From Paracyclopina nana (taxonomy: Eukaryota; Arthropoda; Copepoda; Cyclopoida; Cyclopettidae), in contig JAGUCH010000004.1 in the NCBI GenBank assembly GCA_019096065.1, positions 558,001 to 622,000 of the forward strand: a DNA stretch of 64,000 nucleotides. The letters run 5' to 3'. The notes beneath the pieces are model-generated. The model worked only from the letters and a program-made list of their open reading frames with translations, ran no database searches and had not been told where the DNA came from. Position 1 is the first letter of the stretch; each line of letters starts with the position of its first letter. A program made the translations under genes and the position numbers. Positions 48,987 through 57,912 of the stretch are shown piece after piece.

Positions 48987-51247
48987 TCACAAATCTTCTC
49001 CGTCTGCTGCAGCCCCAGGGCCATTATTTTGAGTGTCTAGAGAACCAGAAAGGCTTAATCTTCTGTAGAGCAGCAGAGCAATGACACCAATAATGACAGC
49101 GATGACAATGTCATAAGCCAAGCTTCTCGTCTCTGCTCGTTCAGCTACAGCAACTCCTCGGGGTTCGTCATGTCGTGGATGAACTCGCGGCTGCTGCTGA
49201 CTAGGCACAGCAGGATTGCTCTGCTCATCTCCAGGATCCTGCCTCGGTGGCTGTTGCTGCCTCACAGGTGTTGACACGTTGGAAGAAGAGGTTTCTGCTG
49301 CTGAGGGTGTTGACGAAGAATTGCTGCTTAATCTCTTCTTGATGGTATTCTGGGTCCTCAAGGAGTACAACTTCCTTGCTTTCTTGTATTTTTCCTCCTC
49401 GGTCTCCTCTTTGCCTTGACCAGCGTTGCTTTCGTTTTCTCCCTGAAAATTGAGCAAAATTGACAAATCAACAACAACTGGATTTGAGTAGTTTTTACCT
49501 TCATTGACATCTTCTTGATGATTTCTTTTGCTTCATGCGCTGCAGTGTTGGTCAAGCCAAGCTCATCTGAACTCAACAGGAAATTAGCGACGGGAACATT
49601 GCCACAATCAGGACAAGTGAAAAGAATTGACTTTTTCGCTAGCTTCTTCCGCTCCTCTTCGGGGTAATCCAGTGATCCAATGGTGCCTTGACTTGGAGTT
49701 GGCATGAAACCAATGATGGCCAGAAGAGCTGTCCTTATGGACCAACTAGGCTGCCATGACTCGGGATGATGGCCAGAGATGGACAAGCAGATTTTCTTAC
49801 CAGTCTCAAATCTTCCGTTAGGCTGTTAATGTAAGAAGAAATCTTTTAGCTCATTGACGTCTCAATTCACTCAATTTTTTGGCCATCTTTTGCCATCTTT
49901 TGCTCAAATCATGAAAGAGGCATTTTAAAATAGATCCCAAATGCTCAAATTAATCACAAGATATTTTTTGGTATTTTATCAATACTTCAGAGAAAATTAG
50001 CTTCTTTAAAAAAGGTGCCAAAATTATTATTTAGCACCAAAAGTCATCAATACTCTACTAAAAATTTACCTAAATTATTACTTAGCGTACATAATAGATC
50101 ACAGTAATAAATGTCGCCTTTGATCATTTTCAATCAAGAATTGTTCAACTTTTGACCATCTTTTGGCAACCTTACTCTAAAGTGGGAAAAGTCCAGTTGG
50201 TGGCTTTTTGATCAAGTGATCCCAAATGACCAAATAGAATGTCGAATGTCAATAAAAGTAACTGTGACAGTTATGATGTTTGGAGGCTTAACTAGTATTT
50301 CTCTAGATTTTCATGATTATCAATGATTCTGGCATAATTTAAAGATGTTAAAATATCATTTGTCGGCATCAAAAATCATCAATATTACTATCATAAGTGA
50401 CCTAATTCATTTCTTAGCAAACTGAATAGATCACAGTAATAAATGTTGCCTTTGATCATTCTCAATCAAGAATTGTTCAACTTTTGACCATATTATTGCA
50501 ACTTCACTCCAGAGTGGGAAAAGTCCAAATTGTGGATTTTTGATCAAGTGATCCCAAATGACCAAATAATTATGTCGAATTTAGATTTAGCTAGCCGTGA
50601 GAATGATGATGCTGGTAAGCTTAAATAGTTTTACATTAGACTATCATGATTATCTATGAATCAGTTATAACTTAAAGATGTTATAATATCACATTACATT
50701 AAAAGTCACCGATATAAGTTAAGTAAGTGACATAAATACTCAACTAAAAATTGATCAAAATTGACCTAAATTATCTCTTAGCATACTGAATAGATCACAG
50801 TAATAAATGTCGCCTTTGATCATTCCCAATCAAGAATTGTTCAACTTTTGACCATCTTTTGGCAACCTTGCTCCAAAGTGGGAAAAGTCCAAATTGTGGA
50901 TTTTTGATCAAGTGATCCCATATGACCAAATAGTGATGTCGAATGAAGATTTAGCTAACCGTGAGAATGATGATGTTAGGAGGCTTCATGGGATATTCAG
51001 GTGGGAGAACAATTCTTCCGTGATAGACTCCACCTTGGAATTCGGAATCGGCAGGACCACGTACAGTGAAATGCCACTCAAACAGGTTGTCACTCAAGGG
51101 TTGGGCAAAGTAGTCATAAGAAGGATGGGCCAACTCTTGAGCTTCACGCATCAGTCTTTTCACAGCTACAGTTAAGTGATTAATGGCGGTTATTTCGGCC
51201 TTTGCAGTCAACTTACCTGGTGACCTTGTATTGTATTTGCTCTCCAT
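48987..51247 (-). CDS. UBE2J1: Ubiquitin-conjugating enzyme E2 J1, ER membrane (UBC6e)
   Basis: Exons 51247-51217, 51165-50960, 49822-49499 and 49442-48987 give 338 residues (human 318). This tail-anchored E2 works in ER-associated degradation with HRD1-type ligases. The start MESKYNTRSP joins AVKRLMREAQEL across a 51-nt intron. Family marks include QPLSDNLFEWHFTVRGPADS, YHGRIVLPPEYPMKPP, GRFETGKKICLSISGHHPES (active-site Cys in KICLS), WQPSWSIRTALLAIIGFMP and GSLDYPEEERKKLAKKS. A disordered Ser/Gln/Pro linker leads to a C-terminal membrane anchor, YDIVIAVIIGVIALLLYRRL. Intron 2 (49823-50959) carries three copies of a segment that includes the end of exon 2. The first intron is divisible by 3 and stop-free. 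Confidence 0.97.
50070..50990. repeat. Threefold repeat of about 350 bp spanning the UBE2J1 exon 2 donor
   Basis: Three head-to-tail copies start at about 50070, 50400 and 50770. Each contains GATCACAGTAATAAATGT, AATCAAGAATTGTTCAACTT and TTTTGATCAAGTGATCCCA. Copy 3 runs into the true end of exon 2 (minus strand). Copy 2 still has the equivalent of the exon end (ccgtgagaatgatgatg, 50594-50611) but its donor reads GC instead of GT, and copy 1 is further worn. Confidence 0.88.
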
Positions 51248-51780
51248 GATACTTTTTCCCCCTTGGCAATCCTCAAAAAAGAGCAAATTCACGAGAATGT
51301 GCGCAAAATGGACCAACTCGCCAATTTGACGTATTTGTTTACAGTTTTATAATCTTGATTCTCAGACAGCAGCGCTACCAGATGTCATGACAGAAAATGG
51401 CCAACATTGTTGAAAAACGCCAAATTTTGACAGATCAGTGTCAAATATGATTTTTAAGCAAAATTTCTCTTTTTGCCAATTTAAAAGGGAACCAACTTTA
51501 GCATTATTTCAGTTATTTCAATCATTATTTCCTTTAAAAAAAGCCAAATTGATAAAAAAGAAATTGCCGAAAACTTATGTCATGTTGCCACCAATATTAA
51601 AAAATCAATCATGCAAAGAAAACAGATTTTCTGCACTTTGTCAAGCATGCCAAAACACATATTGTATGGCAATTTTATCAGGCCTGATTTTACTGCTTAT
51701 GCTACACAGGCTTGCCGTGCCTGTGAAATAAGCAAGGTTACACTGAACTTCTAAGCAGCTGACAGCCAGTAAAAAAAGTA
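51248..51780. promoter_or_regulatory. Divergent promoter of UBE2J1 and the RING-H2 gene
   Basis: 533 nt. A minus-strand TCTGGTAGCGCTG lies at 51382-51370, 123 nt before the UBE2J1 start. A 97-codon open stretch (51438-51731) has no support as a gene. No TATA box is obvious for either side. Confidence 0.45.
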
Positions 51781-52385
51781 ATGTGGACCTCTCAAATGTA
51801 TTATGGGGTAAGGAAGTGGCCTGAAATTACCTTCTTCATGTATAACTTGGGCTATTTTTTCAGATGACAAGGACTGTGCCTGAAAGTCAAGCAAATGCAG
51901 CTTCAACAGCATTTATCAAATCCTTGCTTGAAGTCACTATAACCTCAGAAGGTAAGCTCCAAATAAATTATTTTTAAAGAGCAATTCCAATGATATTTTC
52001 ATAGAAAACATTGAATGCCCAGTGTGCCTGAAGAGCTCAGAAATTGGAGACATTTGGATCACTTTACCTTGCAGCCATAAGTATCACAAAGATTGCATTT
52101 TGAAGTGGCTGCAAAAAGTGAGTTTAAGTTATGTGGTAAAGGTTAAAAAAATAACCTTTTTATTTGTAGCTCAATTCATGCCCCATGTGCAGATGTCAGT
52201 TTCCCAAGGAGTCCTCTGCACCCTTGCAATTCTTTCAGCAGAACCGAGTTAATCCAAGTCCTGATCAATCAAGTCCTCCTGTAGAGCATCACTTAGAAAA
52301 TCAAAGTCAGCAACAGACCAGATGGAGAGGATCTTTGGCTGCCATGTCAATGACAGGTCACACTGGATTTCCTTTTTTCACTTGA
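51781..52385 (+). CDS. Small RING-H2 E3 ubiquitin ligase, RNF181-like
   Basis: Exons 51781-51807, 51864-51951, 52005-52117 and 52170-52385 give 147 residues (human RNF181 is 153). The RING-H2 finger spans about 41-81: IECPVCLKSSEIGDIWITLP, CSHKYHKDCILKWLQKL, NSCPMCRCQFP, i.e. C-x2-C, C-x-H-x2-H-x2-C, C-x2-C with the Trp of ILKWL. The short N-terminal part (TAFIKSLLEVTITSE) takes the place of the RNF181 N-terminus. The C-terminal tail is Gln/Ser/Pro-rich with no other domain. Such proteins pass ubiquitin from an E2 to targets; target unknown. The first exon is only nine codons (MWTSQMYYG), and an alternative start is the ATG at 51864, which lies directly after the acceptor AG. Confidence 0.8.
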
Positions 52386-52799
52386 CCAAACTTAATTCTG
52401 AAATACATAATAAATTATCAGACTCATATTATAAATATAATCTTGTCATACTTCACATCATTGATCATATAAATTAAGCTGTACTTGTAATTGAAAATTT
52501 TTCAATTTCAATTTCTTAAAGTCATTTTTCAATGAAAAATGTCTTTAAAAAATTTAATTCATGCAATCCAATGGTATTACTGTTTTATGGAAATCAAGCA
52601 AATATAAAGAAAGCTTATAAAAACATCTTAATTGATGTTACCATAACTTGGGTTTTTTATCTTTTGAACTACACTTCAAAGGTTATTGATAAGAATTTTT
52701 CTGTTGAATCAAGCATAAAGTTCATGTGTGGTCAGGTTCAAAGTACATGTGCGCCATCTAGTGGAAAAAAATTGCATGAACTCTAGGGAGTTCTTTTGC
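52386..52799. other. AT-rich intergenic, nothing recognised
   Basis: 414 nt of very AT-rich sequence after the RING gene, with an ATAAATTA-type poly(A) region near 52405. A short open stretch at 52532-52786 has no coding features. Confidence 0.5.
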
Positions 52800-53340
52800 C
52801 AGCTAACTCAGTTATCATTGTAAGCTTGGTGACCTCTTCTCAAGGTCTTCATACAGGATTCAGCAACCAAGCTCATGTACTCAGTGCAAACAGCTGAGTT
52901 GACAGCATTAATCTAATCAGCATTTTCACAAAACATGTCTCCATTGAGTTCTCAAGTCACTCAAGCAACGAAACTGAAGTTGAAGCTTTACTCAATTATC
53001 CTTGAATTATCAAACTAAACTTTATAAGATTTCATTAAAAAAATTGGTTCCATCAATGATGTAAAGATTTGTAAATATCAATTACTTATATGTGATTTTG
53101 AACAGGATCTCCTTGAGGAGAATCACAAACCTTTGCAAATGGCAGGGGCGGTGTTGGGCTATTGAATGTTGGGCTCAGAAATCTTAACACACCAGGTGTC
53201 GATGGGAGACTCACAATGAGATTGGTTGCCATGTTCAATAAGGGGACAAACATCAGCCTTAAGGCTGGCACCAACCATCTCCAATTTTGGAGCATTGAGC
53301 AAGAAAACACATCCAGTTCCTATGATTTTTCAATGACATT
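52800..53340 (-). pseudogene. Decayed tandem copy of the saposin-like gene
   Basis: Sequence at 52826-52980 matches exon 2 of the intact neighbour (tcagcaaccaagctcatgta is shared), and 53090-53310 matches exon 1. The intron lies between them, so it arose by DNA duplication, not retroposition. The exon 2 copy has a TAG near 52911-52913 where the intact gene has a Tyr codon, and several small indels break the frame. The signal-peptide end is missing or unrecognisable. Confidence 0.85.
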
Positions 53341-53355
53341 TATTTTCAAAGAAGC

Positions 53356-54008
53356 TTAGCAGAATCCATTGTCAGTGCAAATATCAACGGCAGCAGCTTG
53401 AAGAGCTCCTCCCAAGGTCTTGACAGCGGGCTCAGCAACCAAGCTCATGTACTCAGTGCAGACAGCAGAGTTGGAAGCATCAACATAATCAGCGTTTCCG
53501 CAGAACATGTCTCCATTGAGGTCTTCAGCAACTTGGCTAGCAAAAGCATCGCTGCCAATAAGAGCTCCAACCTTGGTGAGGCTGTCCTTGCATTGGTCGC
53601 AATCCAACTCCTAAATTCATAAATTTGTTAAGTTCAAACATAAGTCTTTGATTGAATGTCGAAGGAAACTACACCTAAATTGATTGCACGTACCTGCTTG
53701 AAGAAGGATCTCCTTGCACACAATCCCAAACCTCCACAGATGGCAGGGACGGTGTTGGGGTACTTGAAGATGGACTCGGCAATCTTTGCCCACCAGGTGT
53801 CAATGGCAGACTCACAACCGGCTTGGTTGTCAGCTCCAACCAAGGGGCAGACCTCAGCCTTAAGGATGGCCTCAACCTTCCTCAATTCAGGGGGAGTGAG
53901 CAAGTAAGCACCCAAGTTAGCCACTCCATCTTGGCAGTTTTGGCATGAGTCTTGAGCAGTGGCAGTGGCAGCCACAAAGGCCAAAAGAGCGATCAGGGCA
54001 GTCTTCAT
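53356..54008 (-). CDS. Secreted protein with two saposin-B-like domains
   Basis: Exons 54008-53694 and 53610-53356 give 189 residues. MKTALIALLAFVAATATA is a signal peptide. Two units follow. The first is DSCQNCQDGVANLGAYL with CPLVGADNQAGCESAIDTWW and ICGGLGLCARRSFFKQ. The second is LDCDQCKDSLTKVGALIG with MFCGNADY, AVCTEYMSLV and ICTDNGFC. Each has the six-cysteine layout of saposins (CxxC, two central Cys, CxxxxxC), which form small disulphide-bonded helical bundles that bind lipid or membranes. Possible roles are lipid handling or defence in the gut; not shown here. A TATAAAA box lies at 54072-54066 on the minus strand, about 60 nt before the ATG. It is head-to-head with a paralogue and next to a dead copy. 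Confidence 0.88.
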
Positions 54009-54453
54009 GATGCAGGAGTCTTCTTTTCCTTTGCAAGAGTGATTTGAATACAAATCTGCTTGGCCTTTTATACTAGATGATTGATAAGGGTAAGCCAAGG
54101 CTTAAGTAAGTAGGAGTGTGTACATAGGTTGCAAAAATCCTTGTTTGCCTGCCTATAATGCTTGCAATTATGTAAGTCAGTCCTCTTGGCCATTAACTCA
54201 ATTTTGTTGATTGAGCTTGGCCTTTGAACAAATGTCAGGCTATAAATAAAGCTGCTAAAGTTCATGATCCTCACAACATTAGCATCAATAATTGTGTTTG
54301 CCCTGGATAAAGTTGACTTTTTGTTGCTACACAGTAAAAAGTTGGAAAAAATTTCCAGAGAATGCTAGAAATCATCAAGAGATAATGCTCAAGCATAAAA
54401 GCAGCCATCACTGTTCTCGATGGCTGCACTAAGCATTTGTTAGTTAGCTCATA
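54009..54453. promoter_or_regulatory. Divergent promoter of two saposin-like genes
   Basis: 445 nt. The left gene has TATAAAA at 54072-54066 (minus strand); the right one has GCATAAAAGCAG at about 54393-54403, each about 55-60 nt before its ATG. TATA-type promoters are rare in the rest of this window and fit strongly regulated, tissue-specific genes. Confidence 0.55.
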
Positions 54454-55810
54454 ATGTTCAAAGTCATTTGCATCTTCACATTTGTACTGTCACTTGGTAA
54501 GCATCAAGTACCAATTCTTCACTAAGACATCTCTAGGCTGAGGAATCTATTGACTGAGACATCTTTCAACTTAGACATCTCTCAACTAAGCCATCTTTGA
54601 TCTGAGACATCTCTCTACTGAGAAATCTCTCCACTAAGAAATCTCTATATTGAGGCATCTCTCAACAAGAAAAATCTCTCAACTGAGACATCTCTCAACT
54701 GAGACATCTCTCAACTGAGACATCTCTCAACTGAGACATCTCTCAACTGAGACATCACTTAGCTGAGACATCTCTAAGCTGAGACATCTCTCAACTGAGA
54801 CATCTCTCAGCTAAGGTATCTCTCAGCTAAGGTATCTCTCAACTGAGACATCTCTCACCTTAGAGTTGAGAAATCTCTCAACAGAGACATCTCTAAACTG
54901 AGAGTAATGACCTATATCTACTGAGACATCTCTCAGCTAAGGTATCTCTCAACTGAGACATCTCTCACCTTAGTGTTGAGAAATCTCTCTACTGAGACAT
55001 CTCTCTACTGAGAAATCTCTCCACTAAGAAATCTCTATATTGAGGCATCTCTCAACTGAGACATCTCTCAATTGAGACATCTCTCAACTGAGACATCTCT
55101 CAACTGAGTCATCTCTCACCTGAGAGTTGAGAAATCTCTACTGAGACATGTTTTTTATTTTAGCATTTGCTGAGCAGCCTTATTGCCAGCCTTGCAAAAC
55201 TGGATTCACCAAGCTTGGAGAATTTCTAATTCTTGAGGAATCGCTGGAGAGGCAAATTGATGTATTGAGTGCGTTTGTCTGTGACGAAGGCGTGGATGGT
55301 TGTTATGATGGCATTAAATTATGGTGGCCTTTGATGGCCAGAGCCTTGTTTTCATATGATGGAACCATTCCAGCTCTCTGTGGAGATATTGGAGTTTGTG
55401 AACCACTCAGATACAGCAAAAGATGTAATTTTACCCAATTCATAACATTGAGCAGGATTCTGATAGTGATTTATGTGTTTGCAGTTTTCAAGCAAGATCC
55501 TGAAATCACATGTGAAATGTGCCTAATTGCCATTGACCAATTGTCAACAGTGTTCCAGTCTGAGAAAAATGTGCTCAGAACAATTGACTTACTCATAGGA
55601 GAGGCTTTTTGCACAGTAAGTGTCACAAGTTTAAGAACTTTTTGCTAAGATAAAAATTGATTCTAACAGGAGCCAAGTTCTGGGTATGGCCAGGAATGCA
55701 TTGACTTTGTGCAAGACTTCACACCTAAAGCAATGCCTGTCATGGCTGAACTTTTCTTGGATGAAAAGCCCATTTTTTGTGGGTCAGAGGTTCTTGGACT
55801 TTGTGATTAA
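54454..55810 (+). CDS. Second secreted two-domain saposin-like protein
   Basis: Exons 54454-54496, 55164-55424, 55485-55615 and 55670-55810 give 191 residues. The first exon encodes the signal peptide MFKVICIFTFVLSL; the cleavage region AFAEQ comes from exon 2. Domain 1: YCQPCKTGFTKLGEFL, FVCDEGVDGCYDGIKLWW, LCGDIGVCEP. Domain 2: ITCEMCLIAIDQLSTVF, AFCTEPSSGYGQECIDF, IFCGSEVLGLCD. The order, the KRFFKQ linker and the WW motif match the head-to-head paralogue (RSFFKQ, TWW), so the two are a divergent duplicate pair that has drifted far. Intron 1 (667 nt) is mostly a CTCTCAACTGAGACAT array. Intron 2 (60 nt) is stop-free and divisible by 3, so retention would keep the frame; the FFKQ match shows that splicing is right. 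Confidence 0.85.
54520..55147. repeat. CTCTCAACTGAGACAT minisatellite in a saposin intron
   Basis: About 35 copies of a 16-bp unit CATCTCTCAACTGAGA, some with AGCTAAGGTAT or TACTGAGAAAT variants. Larger blocks also repeat: the stretch from 54,585 to 54,680 recurs near 55,000-55,090. The unit contains an inverted repeat (CTCTCAACTGAGA), so single strands could fold. Confidence 0.93.
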
Positions 55811-56065
55811 GTTCCTTTTAAAAGAAATACATAAGTAATGATCTGTCTCTCTACATGTTTTAATCTCATTTTCCCTTGCTTGAGTTGAGGCTTTGGCAAA
55901 TCTTTTTATCTTAATCTCCTTATTTGCCATTACATCCAGATATTTTCCAGGCAGTTTTTAAAGCCTCACCTAGCAATTGCAATATTGGAATTTTTATAGT
56001 ATTTTAAAGTTAATTCTTATTTATTTCAATTCACATAGAGTAAATAAATTCTCTGCTTAGAAATG

Positions 56066-57193
56066 TTAGAGTTCAATCAGTGCTAAGGGCTGATAATTGA
56101 GCTTCTTAGACAGCACAAATTTGCTCAAGTCAACTTTGTGCAAGTCTGAAGAGTGGACATTCTTGTAATGGCGAATCATTCGAGTCCTTTTGTCGAATTG
56201 TCGATGGCAAATATCACAAGTAAAGCGTAGTAACTTTTTTGTAATGTCTCCCAGCATTGGGAGTGATGTGAGACAAGTGCTGATAGGCCTTTCCTCTTTC
56301 TGCTGCAATTTCTTCTCTATAATTGGAGCTACAAGTTCTTTCTTTGCAGGCTTCTTGATGACAGGCTTCACTTCGCGACCATAGGCAGTTTTCACTATGG
56401 TCTCCACTTCATCTTTCTCTTCAGGTTTAGAGTCTTCCAGAGGTTTGTTCAGAGCTGGCTGAGATGTCATTTGTTTTGGTTTTGTTGGTTTCTTGGAGTT
56501 GGAATGACAAAAGTTGGTCACAAAGACCTTGGTGAACTCCTCGAAGGACAAAATGTCCCCATTTTTCCTCTTGGGCTTGTAGAAGTGGTACAAGGCCAAG
56601 GCAGCAGACATTTTGTGCTCCAGCTGGGCTCTGGACTGGTCATCAATGATCACAGGCTGAACTCGAATGTGAACTTGGTATCGCTTTCGCCTCCTCTTTT
56701 TCTGGCAAATCGTCGAAGGCTTCCAATAGGTTAACCGTTCAAGGATGCAACTCGACTTGGGATGCCATTGACGATGATGATCATTTTGAACTTCCAGCTT
56801 GAGACCACTTTGCAATTTGGCTTGAACTTCACTGCGGATGCCAGGATGACGCAAAACATGACAATTACTCAGTAGGGAATTGATGAACAAGGGCTTTTTG
56901 GCATCATCGTCAAAATCCAGCGCTCGCTTTTCTTTGCGGATCTTGGGACGCCCAAACATCTGCTTGCAAGTCTTTGGTGTCAGCCATTTGGCAGGGGACA
57001 AAATCGGGCTCTTGAGCAGGCCTGAATCAGGCTCCTTTTTGACGGGAAGTTTGCCCAAGGATTGGGCTTGCGAGGAAGCCCGAAGTCTCTCCTTCAAGGC
57101 TTGTCTGTAATGGTATTTGGCAGAGGTGGCATGAACGCTCCGGAGGTTCAAATGGCGAAAAAACTCGTCCTGAGAAAGCAATGGCACGTCCAT
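56066..57193 (-). CDS. Nuclear-type basic protein with one C2H2 zinc finger
   Basis: A single-exon ORF of 375 residues starts MDVPLLSQDEFFRHLNLRSV. A basic, Lys/Arg-rich body follows (PKIRKEKRALDFDDD, KKRRRKRYQVHIRVQPVIID). Residues 324-347 form one C2H2 finger, FTCDICHRQFDKRTRMIRHY ending KNVH, with H-x4-H spacing. The last 28 residues are conserved-looking (LSKFVLSKKLNYQPLALIEL). One finger alone rarely gives DNA specificity, so a chromatin or RNA partner role is possible. I do not recognise the family. A CAG directly upstream (tttttccag then gatcctgaaATG) suggests a 5' UTR intron. Confidence 0.7.
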   Translation of the reverse strand: MDVPLLSQDEFFRHLNLRSVHATSAKYHYRQALKERLRASSQAQSLGKLPVKKEPDSGLLKSPILSPAKWLTPKTCKQMFGRPKIRKEKRALDFDDDAKKPLFINSLLSNCHVLRHPGIRSEVQAKLQSGLKLEVQNDHHRQWHPKSSCILERLTYWKPSTICQKKRRRKRYQVHIRVQPVIIDDQSRAQLEHKMSAALALYHFYKPKRKNGDILSFEEFTKVFVTNFCHSNSKKPTKPKQMTSQPALNKPLEDSKPEEKDEVETIVKTAYGREVKPVIKKPAKKELVAPIIEKKLQQKEERPISTCLTSLPMLGDITKKLLRFTCDICHRQFDKRTRMIRHYKNVHSSDLHKVDLSKFVLSKKLNYQPLALIEL

Positions 57194-57912
57194 TTCAGGA
57201 TCCTGGAAAAACCCAATTGTGCCAATGAGAATTTGCAGTCCTGATCCGGAATGACAAATTTCGAATTTCGGCCAGAAACGGCGGGCAAAGTGAGATGGTT
57301 TGAATTCTACCTGATTGTTTCTTACGCATTGACTCGATTTGGCTTCATTCGCGATAAGAAGTTGGCGAGGCTGCTATTGAGGACAGGCAAAAGGAGAAAG
57401 TGAAGCTAACTCTCGACATTGGCCGCGGCGCACTCCTTCTTCATCCTGGATTTTCAGTCTCTTTCTTCTTCTTCAAGCGAAATCGGCTCAAGTTTGTGAC
57501 CCCAGCTCATTCCGCGAACAATAACAAATAATGGCGTCAAAAAAAGCGAGCTCTACAAATCGCCTTAAACTTCAACGCTCTCTTCACTGCAAAACATTCT
57601 CAGCTGTGCTACTAAATCTAAGGCATAAAACTTGCCTTATTTTTATTATTCAATAAAATGTATCCATAATTCATATTATAAGTAAACACCATTTCAGTTG
57701 AGCAATTACTTTTAATATTATTATTAAAGTTTGAGAGTGAAAAAAGGAAAATTACGGCCAGTTTAATTAATCATGTCAAATGATAGTATGATTAGTATCT
57801 TTTTTCGATCTTCGATTTACCAACTAAAAATACCAAAACATTTAACATTCAGGACAAAAACTTTTTGAGGTGTGTCATTTCAGCCGTAGATCTGCAAAAA
57901 TGCGTTGAAATC
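57194..57912. promoter_or_regulatory. Divergent promoter between the C2H2 gene and the amine oxidase gene
   Basis: 719 nt. The left half (57240-57520) is CpG-rich (ggccgcggcgc near 57420) and is the likely promoter of the C2H2 gene. The right half is AT-rich. An AG just before 57890 (tcattttcag, near 57876-57885) may be a leader splice acceptor of the oxidase gene. Confidence 0.4.

Noticed and set aside
51438-51731. 97-codon ORF with a hydrophobic C-terminus near the UBE2J1 promoter
   Set aside because: Very AT-rich, non-ATG start, no homology that I recognise, and it overlaps promoter sequence.
54520-55147. Regularly spaced repeats considered as a CRISPR-like array
   Set aside because: Units are directly adjacent with no unique spacers, inside a eukaryotic intron; it is a minisatellite.
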